A stretch of 64,000 nt of DNA, from NCBI GenBank assembly GCA_963971575.1, contig OZ020623.1:10232980-10296979 (forward strand), given 5' to 3'. Made by a program: the position numbers and the translations under genes. Shown here in pieces: positions 1 through 12,064 of this stretch (the stretch's first letter is position 1; the number at the start of each line of letters is the position of its first letter). The notes under the pieces are model-generated. The model saw nothing but the letters and a program-made list of their open reading frames with translations. It was not told where the DNA came from and did not search any database. The stretch comes from Liopterus haemorrhoidalis. Taxonomy: Eukaryota; Arthropoda; Insecta; Coleoptera; Dytiscidae.

Positions 1-395
1 ATTTACTTACTAGTTTTCAAAAAAATTTTAAAAAGTATTTATTTAAAAAATGCTAATAGCAAACGTTGCTATAAATATTGTACCTAAATTTCTATATGTT
101 TGATTAATTAATATTTAGTTTCTAAAAATAAAATTGATTTTTTTCCAAACTATTCTTTAATTTAAAAAAAAAAATGGTTATTGTTCACTTTTTGGACCAA
201 TATTAAATGTCCAAACAGATTGGACTTTATCGAATGGTCTCGGAACAAATTCAAAATAATTAGACAGTATTGATTACTTTCCGATTAAATCAAAAATATC
301 CATGTTTGATAAATCTTATTTAAAAACAAACTGCAAATATTTTGAGTTAAAATTTGAAATAATCTCCCTAAAATATTATATTTCATTACTTTAAA
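1..395. other. AT-rich stretch, nothing recognised
   Basis: Very AT-rich with short homopolymers. No coding, repeat or RNA signal that I can support. Confidence 0.5.
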
Positions 396-396
396 T

Positions 397-637
397 ACCT
401 GTATGTACCCCAGAATAAAAGTGTATTAACTATAAATTTTCATAAAATTATATTTTTTTTGAAAGGCATATGGTACCATCTTTCAAATGTAATTTTTTAT
501 TTCTATTTTTCTTGGTATTAGAAATATTGCATTAATATTATTAAATCCATGTATGGTACTAAAGATACGATGTTCAATTTGCTCTTTTGTAAATTTGTTA
601 CGAATTAATACACTTTTATTCTGGTGTACATGTATAG
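397..637. repeat. Short inverted repeat, MITE-like
   Basis: The 27 bases at 403-429 (ATGTAC.CCAGAATAAAAG...) recur as the reverse complement at 605-631 with a single mismatch, and similarity extends a few bases on either side. Inner flanks (GGCATATGGTACCATC and ATGTATGGTACTAAAG) also look related. Total size is about 240 bp, with an AT-rich core that holds only a small ORF. The layout fits a miniature inverted-repeat transposable element. No target duplication was identified, so the superfamily is unknown. Confidence 0.6.
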
Positions 638-753
638 AATTCTTATCCAGCATCATTATGTGTGGAAATTTTGGCCGAATTCTTTTCTGTGAACTCCATC
701 AATCTGGACATCTGTTTCTGTCCGTACTGGAACAACTTTCTCCCGTTGTCATA

Positions 754-1505
754 GAGACTGCGGAAACAATCTTTGTAGTGTGCATTCAAATCCCACCGAG
801 GGTGAATTATTAGTAATTCTTGTCATGTTTAAGGTTACTTAGCCTCTAAACGAGGAGTTTGTGGTCACGGTACAAGAGGTGAGATGGGGGACCGGTGATA
901 TCGCAGAACCCAGAACACTTCGGAACCCAGAGAACCAGGCCGGACAAGATTGCCAGGTCACCCGTACAGGTAATGTGAAGAACGGGGGAATGCTGCAACA
1001 AAGGAATGCTTCCGGCCCAACTGGAAGGGCTGATAGGTAGGTTATGAGGACGACCGTTTCCTCTGGTCATATAAAGAGGCTGGTGACTATGTTTCCAATC
1101 CTCCCCCCCCCCCCCCCGCCCAACGAGGGAGTTCCGCACAAGGTTGAGGTAAGGTTCAAGCACTTCCGGCGCCAGACAGAAATAAAGCTTTCCGCTGGCG
1201 GCGATAATGCCGGTTATTCGGATTAATCCCATAAGGGCGCTCCTCCGAAGGGTTGATGGATAGCCAGAACCCAGGTACGTTAGTGAACCAGCTCTGAATG
1301 TGGGAAAATACGATCTGACGCATGGCATGTGAGTCCAACACCGGTCTCCAAGTCGGGAGGCCCTGGGTCGTGACCCCAACCAGTCCCTCTACCGCACCAA
1401 CTCCATCCGCGACCCAAAACTCCACGAGAGAAAACGCAATCCCATGACAAAAATATTTTTAATTTATCACCAAATGCCACCACGGAGATGGATTCCGCAG
1501 TCTCC
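754..1505. repeat. GC-rich block bounded by a diverged inverted repeat
   Basis: From about 846 to 1540 the composition jumps to roughly half GC in an otherwise AT-rich window, with a C-run at about 1102-1117. The 33 bases at 754-786 (GAGACTGCGGAA...GCATT) match the reverse complement of 1473-1505 at most positions. Read outward, both arms give a similar peptide: ETAETIFVV on plus and ETAESISVV on minus. No known protein or RNA was recognised inside, and the overlapping ORFs on both strands look like by-products of the GC content. It may be an inserted mobile element or a duplicated gene fragment. Confidence 0.45.
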
Positions 1506-1549
1506 ACTTGAAGACAACAATCCACCCCTCCATTAAGGCGCTAAAATTT

Positions 1550-2178
1550 GCAGCGCCTAATTACTCCTGAAACAAATAACTTATATTAAAAAATTTATAT
1601 ATACATATTTCAGTCGGCAGAATTGGTTTTTAAATATGTGGGCTTCACCTCTAATTTAATGAAAATGTAACTTGTTAATTATTTTGAAAATATATTTAAT
1701 ATACTCTTCTTCAAAAATTCTAAAACATCTTTCAAAAAAAAGTAATCCAATTAAAAATTCCTATTAATGTGCATTACTCTGAATTATATATAGCATATAT
1801 ACATACATATATATATATATATATATTATAAGGTTTCCTTGATTATATCTACGAAATCTTACAATTGAATTTGACAGACCCATGCGTGATGGTATAAGAG
1901 TTTCTTGAACATACCTACGAATCCCTAAGTCGAATAAAAAAATAAATAAAGTAATAGTTATTTGTGTACCATGGCCAAAAGGAGGACCTGTATTGCGAAA
2001 ATAAATTAATAAAATGTTTATCTGCCAAAAAAGTGCAAAAACAAATAACCCAATATTTGAAAGTACTATAAACATGAAATTAATAAACACCCTTGGTTTT
2101 TATTAGTTAATTTAACCGAACACCTACTGTAATTGGATGAATAATAACAATAATGAATTGAAAAAACTTAAAACTTAC
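1550..2178. other. AT-rich stretch with a short (TA)n tract
   Basis: Contains a TA microsatellite near 1797-1827. The 108-aa minus ORF here is AT-rich and hydrophobic and matches no family I know. Nothing else is supported. Confidence 0.5.
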
Positions 2179-2309
2179 CAAAAATTATCCTTCCTTTTGA
2201 AAACCGCGTTGTAAGTTGAGTCAGGGCGTCCGATGTATTGGCGGAAACCGGCCTGGCACTTGCCGATATCGCATACCATCTCCGGTAAAATCACTCACAG
2301 AAAATGAGA
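2179..2309 (-). CDS. Candidate small first coding exon, function unknown
   Basis: On the minus strand a good acceptor (TTTATTTCCAG, exon from 2309) and a good donor (TTTTTG|GTAAGT, exon to 2179) bracket 131 bases that are clearly more GC-rich than their surroundings. Every frame is closed upstream of an internal ATG that opens MVCDIGKCQAGFRQYIGRPD and continues to ...FKRKDNFW, ending in phase 2. That fits an exon with 5' UTR followed by the start of a protein. No downstream exon was found before the window end. A YN-x-x-FKR stretch faintly recalls the N-terminus of the small complex III subunit UQCR10, but this is too short to claim. It could also be a transposon fragment. Confidence 0.35.
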
Positions 2310-3468
2310 CTGGAAATAAATAATAAATTAATCAAAATTAAATTTATTCCACGGAAACATTAAATAAAAATACAAAAAATACAAAATTTGTTGCAATAAT
2401 TTTTGTCTGATATATTATTTATCTTTAAAATAAGGTTAAATTAAATAAACACCTGAATTTATTGAATTGAATATTGCAAGGTCAACTTAACTAATGACTT
2501 TAATTCCTTATCGATATAATGAAGATAAGAAAAACATTAATGACCTCGATTTTTGCGACACAAAAAATTAATGAAATATAACAAAGAAATATTATAAAAA
2601 ATAGCAAAGAAATGCTATAAATATCGAAATTTTCAATACTTAGGCCCTTATACTTTAAAATAAATGAACACTCACCTATTTTTCTTTATTTTCAAAAGCA
2701 ATAAGCAATTAAAATATTCAAAAACTCCAACGTTTTTCTCGAATTTCTTAATAATTATTACTTAAATTTTTATTCCAGTGCCTTTTTAACTATTTATATC
2801 ACCTTATTTTCAAATTACACATTTCTTTGCAGGATTTTCAATATTTTTGGAACAAAATATTCGTTATAAAATATTGCGTGCAATTTCTTACGGAGTCATT
2901 TTAGTAATGACGCTATGACTTAACAAAATTTTGACGATGTGCGCAAGACACACTATCAGCAGATATTTTCAACATTCCTCGACACATATTTGTAATGTTC
3001 AAAATGTAATGTTTTAAATTCAAAAACGATTGGAAATAAAGACCTGCTGTTTGAATTTTTTGTTTTTTAGTGTCCTGGTTGCAGTGTGTATAAAAAAATA
3101 CTTTAACATTCTTAAAGCTATTTTGGATTAAGAAAATTTTAAAACAATTAAAAATTATCAAATTTTCTAAAGATTTTAATTAAAACAACGATTAGAGAAA
3201 AAAACTTGCAGTTTGAATTATTTTTTTTTCTTATTTATAGAATGACTAAATCGGTTCTTTCTATAGTTGCAGTTTACCTTTATACAAAATATGAAATGAT
3301 TTGGACTTATTTCTAGTAAATATATGTAAACAATGCAGCCAGTACCGACATTTGTGTTTTTAAAATTTATTCTTCATTGGCAATTTTGTCAATCGAGTCC
3401 GAGTTAGCAAGAAAACTAAATTGTGACGATATAATTAACAATTTTGCAATAAAACATGCCAGAAGGAA
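2310..3468. other. AT-rich stretch, nothing recognised
   Basis: Low-complexity AT-rich sequence with only short AT-rich ORFs. If the candidate exon at 2179-2309 is real, this would be part of its upstream intron. Confidence 0.5.
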
Positions 3469-3745
3469 TTAGTCATCATTACTGGTACGGCCTTCAAGGC
3501 CCTTAAAGACCATAGCCGTCTCAATCGTCTTCCGCCATTCCTTCCGATTTTGTGTTATAATCCTCCTGTTGTGTGCACCGATAGACCGAGGATTCTGTGT
3601 TACACAATCTACCCACCTAAGCTTTGGTCTACCTCAATTCTACTACCTACTGGCACAATACGAAAATCTCTTTGTACATGGTTTATTTCATTGGCTCCAG
3701 CCATCCTAGTCGATTTAATTAAACTTTTTTCTTCATACCGATTAA
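3469..3745 (-). pseudogene. Non-LTR retrotransposon RT C-terminus fragment
   Basis: On the minus strand the reading ends at a stop at 3469. It carries GRPKLRWVDCVTQ, then RSIGAHNRR, then EWRKTIETAMVFKGLEG. This is the typical tail of insect non-LTR reverse transcriptases (RPKLRW.D.V ... W...A...). The preceding part (KSTRMAGANEINHVQRDFRI) lies in another frame, so there is a frameshift near 3630. Only the last 90 or so residues remain. It is a 5'-truncated dead copy; the clade cannot be settled from this piece. Confidence 0.7.
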
Positions 3746-3749
3746 ACAG

Positions 3750-5095
3750 TATGAAATTATATCCGCATATCAATAAGGCACTTTTACATACGGTCTAAAA
3801 CATTCTATGGTCATCTGGGTCGCGTCATGATTTCAGTACTGTTTTCAGAATGAGATTTCATAACAATAGGTTTTCTATGGGCAGTGGTCGTTATGAAATA
3901 GGTATTTATAGATCTCTTTAGCTATTTATATTATTTTGTTAAATATTAATTATAATTATTCATAAATTATTAGTGTAACTAATATGTACAAATAATAAGT
4001 GCAATATTGCAAATTACAAATACAAATATTTTGAATGTGATTTTTTTTTTCTACTCTTCTACTTTCTACTCGGGCCGGCCCTGGGTAGAAACATGGCTTC
4101 TTGGCTCTTCATGGGGAGACGCCTCTGCTGGCTAGGATTTAGGAAGTATTAAGTTGGTGGGAAAAATAATTTCACTAATTATTATGAAATTTTTTTGCTC
4201 AGAATTTAAAATTTAATTATAACACACTTTGATACTACAATTAATATATGTATAATATATATATATATATCCCCTATTATTAATATTATTTTATAGTACT
4301 AAAATACATTGTACATAGCTTTACAAATTGATAAAATAACCATCACAGATTAAAAGCTAATGACAATTGAAAAGATAGCTGTGATTAACAAATATAAACA
4401 ATTTGACAACAATATAAAAATTAATAAAGGACATATCATCGACCATCGGGTCGCAGCGACCACTGAATATTGAAGAATGCCCACTTGACCGCACCTGGTT
4501 GCGGTGCCAATTGAATATGACGATGTGTAAGAAGGAAAATTGGCCGTAGTGAACATCTGACAACTCAGACCAATTAGTAGTTGTATTCCAAAAGCAACCA
4601 GCTAACCGATGTGACCAAGACCGATTGGTATATTCTTATGCCATTTGCTGCGACATTAAACAGTGATTTCAATACTTTAAAACTTGGTCGCAGCGTCCAG
4701 TTGTCCACGGCGACTACTCAAGCGCTATTGGTTAATGTATTTTCAGACATTCTACGTAATAGGATGGGTTTCCGTGCGTTTTTAAAGTAGTGTTCCCAAC
4801 CGTCAGACCGTGACAAAATTAAACCAGTGGCGAAAGGAAACCTCCGCTAGACTTGCCCTCCCATAAAAAAAATATTTAAAAAAAAAATGTAAACTAAAAA
4901 AAAAAAATTTTTTTAAATATTTAGATAAATCTTCAAAATTACATCAAATTATGTTCTATACAAATTTTTGTCCAAGGCTTGCTTTACTAGTTACGAATTA
5001 ATTATCATGACCATGGAAACGTTACATATAAGTATGAAAAAATTGAGACTTGGAAAAATTTTAAATAATTTACAAAAAAATTTCGAAATTTTTCG
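3750..5095. other. Mostly AT-rich; unassigned repeat-like segments
   Basis: Includes a short TA tract near 4248-4270, a GC-rich piece at 4070-4135 (CGGGCCGGCCCTGGG) and a segment at 4440-4860 with slightly higher GC. Some of it resembles transposon-derived intergenic DNA, but I recognise no coding or end structure. Confidence 0.4.
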
Positions 5096-5097
5096 GT

Positions 5098-5615
<518 letters not shown>

Positions 5616-6720
5616 GCACATAAAATTTGTATAGTATAGTCTAGTTTATTGCGTGTCATGTATATCAAAAAGAATGACTTTAAAACAATTTACGGCTAAT
5701 ACAACTTTTAAGCTTTTGATTATTTTCTTTAGGAAAAGCCTACTTCAATATATAAAAAAATAACTAGTGACATTAGCTAGTGAAAATTTAAATTCCATTT
5801 AGTCCCACTTAAAGCTTTGGAATAGTTAGTTTTATAAAATTATTTTTAAACTAATAATTTTATCAATCCGCGTAACAGAAGTGGATATTTTGCTGGTCCA
5901 CAGTAAGTATGAGATACACTGTACATGTTGACATGGAAAAGGCTTATTGGCCGCAGCAACCAATTGGTCACGACAACCTCTACAGGTTGATCTTAGCAGT
6001 CCTTAAACTTCACTAGCGCTCTCAGCGGCAACTTATCGCATTATTGATCGCACTACTGCCCTTGAAACATTAAAATTGTTGTCAAATTTTAATTTTGGGA
6101 ATAATACTCTTACGAAAATATTCATACAGATAAAAAATACAAAGAAAAATTAATTTTTAACTATCGCGGTAAAAATTTATGATATTAACTGTATTTTTTA
6201 TGGTAAAATTTTATGGTGTAACTGTACCTTACAAGTAAATTTTTTTCTTTTTATTGTTTCAGATGAATTATATTGAGAACTGACAATAACTGAAGTGACG
6301 CCTAGCGGAATATTTTGGAATTTAACGGATTTTGTTGGATGTGGCTCATTTAATTGCATTGTTTGTATGTGTTAAAGTGAAGAAAACTTTAATGTCTTTA
6401 AAATCGCAACAGAATATTAACTGCAATGTGAATTGTTGTGTATCAAATGGTAAATGTCAAAAATATCCTATTCCAATCGCCATTTTGTAAGCAACAACAG
6501 CGCCTCTATAGGTAATGTTTATTCTCAATAGTGCGTTCAAGTGTTCGTTTGCAATATAGTTTAATTGGGGTTGTTCTGTTTCATATTTTCTAATGGGTTT
6601 TATCAATAAGGCCATCCTTTCTTTTTTGGCGATGTTGCTGGTTGTATAACATGTTGAACTATAAAACTGCGATACAACTAATTATTTAATTTTGTCCGAT
6701 AGTTTTACAAAACAACAAAA
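5616..6720. other. AT-rich stretch, nothing recognised
   Basis: Contains a somewhat GC-richer segment at 5880-6070 but no open frame, RNA fold or repeat boundary that I can support. Confidence 0.4.
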
Positions 6721-6725
6721 TAATA

Positions 6726-7460
6726 CTCCTCCGTCCGAAAATATGGTATACATTTTAATTTTTTTCTTGTTCGAAAATACGATATATAATTTTAATTAAC
6801 TAGAATGATTTTATTTATGAAATAGTTACAAATATCTAGTAAAACAAAGAATAATACAAAATGTTTTAATGAAACAAGGATGTGGCTTGTATGGAACATG
6901 ATAATGTTGTTTGTAATCGTCCCTTACGATGAAGTTTTGACTTAATAATGTGCGGAATCTTATAGGAATATTCTCCTTTTGCTAACATTGTTGCTTCTAG
7001 ACAAGTTTGTAATGTTACAAAAACATTATCAAGGGTATGGTTAATGCATTAAATTCATTTTGTACGCATTCAATCAGTTCGTCGATTGTATTCGGTGAAG
7101 CTTTATGTTGTAAGGATTGTATAGAATTAAAAAAGCCAAAATCCAATACATTAAAATCTAGAGTATTTGGCGGTTGTGATTTAAGTCGATTTGGGACTTT
7201 TTCCTTGCAATTCAACACAATTTTGATCAAAATTCGCCATTTTATTATAACAACGGGTGTCACTTTAATTTGCCTAAAATGCGCGTTTTTTTCTGTGAAT
7301 TACTTTGGACATTTGTAAAACTATTTGCGCGTCATTTGTTTATTAGTTGCCTAGCAACCACTTATTTAGAAATAAAAACAAAAAAAGATCAAGAAAATAT
7401 TACTTTCGTTAATCCCACTTTTTTTTAAAGTAATCTATACCATATTTTGGACGGAGGGAG
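6726..7460 (-). mobile_element. Stowaway-like mariner element, internally deleted
   Basis: The ends are inverted repeats: left CTCCTCCGTCCGAAAATATG (6726 on), right (reverse complement) CTCCCTCCGTCCAAAATATG ending at 7460. Both are flanked by TA (6724-6725 and 7461-7462), the Tc1/mariner target duplication. CTCCCTCCGTCC is the hallmark end of Stowaway MITEs and their plant mariner relatives. The interior on the minus strand carries the C-terminal part of a matching transposase. At 735 bp it is far shorter than an autonomous copy, and the N-terminal and central parts are missing. Confidence 0.8.
6866..7263 (-). pseudogene. Stowaway/plant-type mariner transposase C-terminus
   Basis: The first frame reads SQPPNTLDFNVLDFGFFNSI, SLQHK and then TIDELIECVQ. 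A frameshift near 7030 leads to NVFVTLQTCLEATM, YSYKIPHIIKSKL and a stop at 6866. The (S)PDxNVLDxGFF.xIQSLQ signature, followed by TIDEL and an NVFLTLQ...YKIPH block, is what I know from plant mariner-like transposases with a DD39D triad. The third catalytic aspartate lies in TLDFN. Everything before it is deleted, so the element is non-autonomous. The family assignment comes from motif memory, not a search. Confidence 0.7.
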
Positions 7461-7464
7461 TATA

Positions 7465-8810
7465 AAATTCTGCATATTTTGGATTGATATTAGACACTTT
7501 TGCAACATTCGGTTTATTTCTGATAAGAGCAACACTGCAAATTACCACTTGAACGCTTTTTAAAATTGTTTTACACAAATTTACGCGATTTAGTTAAAAA
7601 ATTAGTTCATAATTGTTTTATAAATAATAAATCAAAATTCAATGTACAATTTATTTGTTGAATAAATTAAATTTTCATAAGAGTCTAACTGTACGAAATA
7701 TTTTAGCAAATAAACAAAAACATTTTTATACAATACTGTCTTTTTTAACATGTCACAATAATGACGTCTTTTTAATATGAATTATAACCTAAAACACAAA
7801 ACACACAACTAAAAATGAGTTATTTAATCGGACAGAACCTAATTTTAGGCGGGTAATTAGGGTTTGATTGTAAATTATAAGGTTTAGGGTGTCTAATTTC
7901 AAAAACAACTCATAAAAATAATTATTTCTGTCAAAATGTTTTCTTTTTTTATGCATTTTGGGCATGTTAGACAAGATCGTAACCTCACATAATTTTAAAT
8001 GATAATGAATGAACTAGATTTTCAATTTTAGTAACATTACCGATTAAGTGAGGCTTTTGATCATTTTTTTTAGCAAAATCCAACTTCAATCTCACAAAAG
8101 AGAGCTCATAAAAACTTAAGAAAATGAAAAAACCCAGTTAGTTCCGCTGAAACATTCGGAATAGCCTTTAACTTTGAAGACTCCTAAAATAAGTGTAATT
8201 TTTGACCAGAAAAATATTCATAGATGAACTTATAACTATTAATCTCTGTCTTTTGAAACAATAATACCCAAATTATAATCTAATTATTATTTTTTTGAGT
8301 GTTTTGAAATTAGACAAGTCCGATTTTTATAATAATCTACATTAGTTTAACTAAACATTCTACAAGATATGTTCAAAAGCTGTACTTTGGTAAAATGAAA
8401 TAATTTTGGCTAACATTGTAATTTAAACTTACAGATGTAATTTTTTTTATATGGTAAGCTCGTTTTTAGATTTTATCTTATCTTATACAGAAAACAGCAA
8501 ACTACTTAAAGGGCAGACTTACAGAGAAACGTCAAACATTTAAGAAAATTTATAATTTTGTTTTACTAAAAATATATTGTTTTAAATATGGTACACATAT
8601 AATTTCGCGATGAAATTAGCCTTGCTATAACTTCAAGAATGCTTTAGAACAAAAGCTATGTTCTGATAAACATTTTTTTTTGTATATCTACCCAAAACTG
8701 TATTTTAAACCTTTTTGTTCCCCTTTATAATTTTTTAAATCTTTAATAGTGCCATCTATTGAAATATTTTATAAAAACTCAAACAAAAAGCTTTTAATTT
8801 GCCATGGTTG
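7465..8810. other. AT-rich stretch, nothing recognised
   Basis: No supported genes. Short ORFs lack composition or motif support. Confidence 0.5.
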
Positions 8811-9035
8811 TAATTTGATCATTTTATTGAAGTGAAACTCTTATTTGGGAACGTTTGTGGATCGAGTAGTGACGGAAGCGTGTTACGGAAATGCAATTCT
8901 TTCGTTTTTCACCGACAGCTGTAACATGGCTGTAATTCTGGACAGTAATTTGTTCATTTTATTGAAGTAAAACACTTCTTTGGGCATGTTTGTGGATTGA
9001 GTAGTGACGGAAACGGTTACGGAAATGTAATTTTA
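8811..9035. repeat. Two-copy tandem duplication, about 134 bp period
   Basis: The segment TAATTTGATCATTTTATTGA through TTTGTGGATCGAGTAGTGACGG to TTACGGAAATGCAATT, beginning at 8811, is repeated beginning near 8945 with scattered substitutions. It looks like a local tandem duplication; no coding content. Confidence 0.7.
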
Positions 9036-9039
9036 TAAT

Positions 9040-11925
9040 TTTTTATAAATTTTTCTACCAAAATCGATTATTTTGAATTATTACGATTGTTGGTACATAT
9101 TTATAATATTTTAAAGCTTTTTTTGAGATTTGTTCATTCTTATTTTTTCACTGATAGGGGAAAGCTTCCTAAGCACCCTTACATCTGGTGGCGATTTGTG
9201 TAAGATACTAGAGTGACATTGTTTTGTTTTGTCCACTTTTGCAGGCAGAGATATTAATTTTTTACTAATATATTTACCATATTTTTGTTGATATTATATT
9301 GACGATCAGTCAAAAAGAATTAAAAATACAATGAAAACTAAAAATTTCCTTCAAATTTCTTTAAAATAGTATATTATTACATATCTTGCACATCGTAGAT
9401 TACCTTTAAATAAAAATAAAAGCACATAAAAGTTCGGAAAATACAACTCGTGTTCATTTTCACCATGTAAACAAATACACAAGTGAAAGTTTAATGTCAC
9501 TCTTGAGTGTTGCAGCTTTTGTCGCATATGGCGCTGCGATCTTATAAGTTTTAACGTAACAAGCAACTTCCGGTTAGCATTTATTACTAACCCATCCATG
9601 TTAATAATATAGAAACTGCCACCACCTAGATATGTTAACGGGATTTCTTCCAAACAATCGCGTAGTCTAAAAATATCTTATGCACGTAGCGAAAATTCTT
9701 TTTAGGGCAATTTAAGTGTTACCAATTCAAAAATAGGTTCCATTTAATCTGGATATTGTCTAATTTTCTGTAATTTTCCCCTAGTTTGACGTGTTTCTAT
9801 CCAAAAGTCTACCCTGTCTACATTTTTTTGCGACAGTGCATATTTTATTTCGCGAATATACATAATATAAACTTTATTAAGATCTCATAACAATGCCTGC
9901 AACATTACAAAAGCTATTGTTTTATAGGTCCCAAAAATTGTCTTAACATCACATATAATACATAAGTAAATATTACAACATGCTCCACAAATAATAAACA
10001 ACAATATTATTACAAAATATTTGTTTAATTGATAGAAATGTCTCAGAATATGTTTAAATAACCTTCAACGTTTACACATGACGTCATATAAAATAGACAT
10101 AGCATGCTTTATGCCTTAGCACCGTTTGTTTTGAAGCCAGAACCCTATAGATACGGAAGGGGGATTTTCCCGAGTATAGCAGGTTGCCTAATATACATTT
10201 ATTTTGTCAACCTACCGCTAAAAGTTATCATTAGGCAAGATTATTAAAGTATAAGGTTGTCTCGTAACTTGTAGTGGGGGGGGGTAAATAGATAGACTAC
10301 ACGTCATCCGTATGCTAACGGGGCGTTAGTCATTGTTTATCGTATGTTATATACACGTAAAGTTTGAATATTGGCTATAAATAAGAAAATATCGTTTAAT
10401 TTTTTGATTTTCTGTTTATTTTAATTTCTTTCTTGTGTGTTGTAATGTTTTAAGTTATATATTATTAATGTTTATTTATTAGTGTCAAAATGTTAAATTT
10501 ACTTAAATCTTCTTCAAAACTACATTAAACAGAAAAGAATCATTCCACCTTATCAGTTTATAGGATATTATTGTCAATTTCTGGAAATTTATTAATTTTG
10601 TATTGGATACTGATGAAGAAATTCTTCAGACCCAAAATTATGCGAAAAGATAATAATTAGTAAAACTTATTTTTTCAAATTAATCGCTTTATTCACGGAA
10701 AGTTTCTTGCAAATTAGAGCACTACACGCATGCGCAATATTTCTTTTAGTATTCACGAATGAAATAGTTACTGTTTCTGATAAGATGTTTGTTATTCGTG
10801 GTAATTTTCAGAAAATTACGTAATCTGTTAGTAATATAGTCATAAATAAGTCAATCATGTTTGAAGATTAAAGCAAAAACTTCTAGTCAAAATATGCGCG
10901 TTGATAGTTTCGTTGAATTTAATTAGTAAACTGAGTTCTCCCACTTAAATTTACTCCAGAATGATTGCAATCTTATCAGTCAGCCAAGTTTAGTATCCGC
11001 AGTGAATACCTAATAAGTCTCAAGTCGGACAGGGGCATTAAATTTGTTCATGAACTTATTCCTTAATTGTTGGTACCTTATTAGTAATTTCATCTGCGAA
11101 AGTTAATATCATTGCAATAGAAACCATTATTATTGGGTACTTATCACTATGGTGCCTGTAAAACCCAACTTTTAATATAAATCGGTGAAAAACATATTTT
11201 TATAAATTTGTTTTAATTTATTTTATCCATTTTCGTAACAAAAAAAACCTGGTATTCAGTTATTTATTACCATATTTGAGACATTTTACCAAATTTTGTT
11301 GTCTAAAATTTGTGTTACTCGTTATAAAATGGGCCTTTTTTTCTTTCATATTTATAAAAACTACTTTAAAACATAAGCACTGACTTTAACAATGAATTAA
11401 CAACAGAGAAACTAACATTTCCAAAATGGAAATAACAAGATTTTCTACTTAAAATTAATTAAACTTAAAATACCTAAAATTAACATTCTTAAATTAAATC
11501 TGTTTTTGTATTGTCAAAATATTTAATTTTTAGGAATGTGTATTAAAAAATACGCGAACAGCTGTTTTGTTTTCACAAAATGGCGATTTATTTAAAAATG
11601 GTGGAGCATTAATATTAAGAGTTCAATAATTCTTGTTTATAACTGTTTTGGTATAATTATTGTCACAGACAGTTTGTTATTAGTAATTTATTGAAAACCT
11701 ATTTGGATTTAGACCCGTGCGACTATATAATAATAATTCCAGGCCGGGTTCCGGGAAAAAAGTAATATCTTCCCATCCACCACACTACGATAATTACCCG
11801 ATTAAAAATAAACAACTGCGCGTAGATAGTAATTATTCTTCATTTTTTCTTTGTCCTTTGCCCATTGTTCACGCGGAAAATAATGGAACTGGGTCATTTC
11901 GATACTGTTGACAGAAAATTAGCGT
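9040..11925. other. AT-rich stretch, nothing recognised
   Basis: Long AT-rich region with a G-run near 10275-10284. No gene, RNA or repeat boundary that I can support. Minus and plus ORFs of about 60-100 codons show no motif. Confidence 0.45.
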
Positions 11926-11929
11926 AATT

Positions 11930-12062
11930 TCGCATGTTACACACATGCGCGCGCAGGTGGTGCGGGAATGATAAATTCGCAGCAATGCGCATGTGCAGTG
12001 TGCGGGAATGAATACATTCGCACCAATGCGCATGTGTAATGTGCGAGAATTTCCATTCCCGT
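11930..12062. repeat. Minisatellite with NRF1-like TGCGCATG motifs
   Basis: Two and a half copies of a 40-41 bp unit (TGCGGGAATGAATACATTCG ... AATGCGCATGTG) lie at 11961-12000, 12001-12041 and, partly, after 12042. A degenerate piece with ACACATGCGCGCGC precedes them. Each unit contains AATGCGCATGTG, close to the palindromic TGCGCATGCGCA bound by NRF1/Ewg proteins. The block is GC-rich in an AT-rich setting. Whether it is a promoter element or just a minisatellite cannot be told. Confidence 0.55.
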
Positions 12063-12064
12063 AC

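Noticed and set aside
846..1525. Overlapping long ORFs in the GC-rich block
   Set aside because: Several overlapping frames on both strands are open because of GC content; none shows a domain or conserved motif.
2179..2309. UQCR10 (complex III small subunit) assignment
   Set aside because: Only a short YNxxFKR resemblance, no following transmembrane exon within reach, so kept as an unnamed candidate exon.
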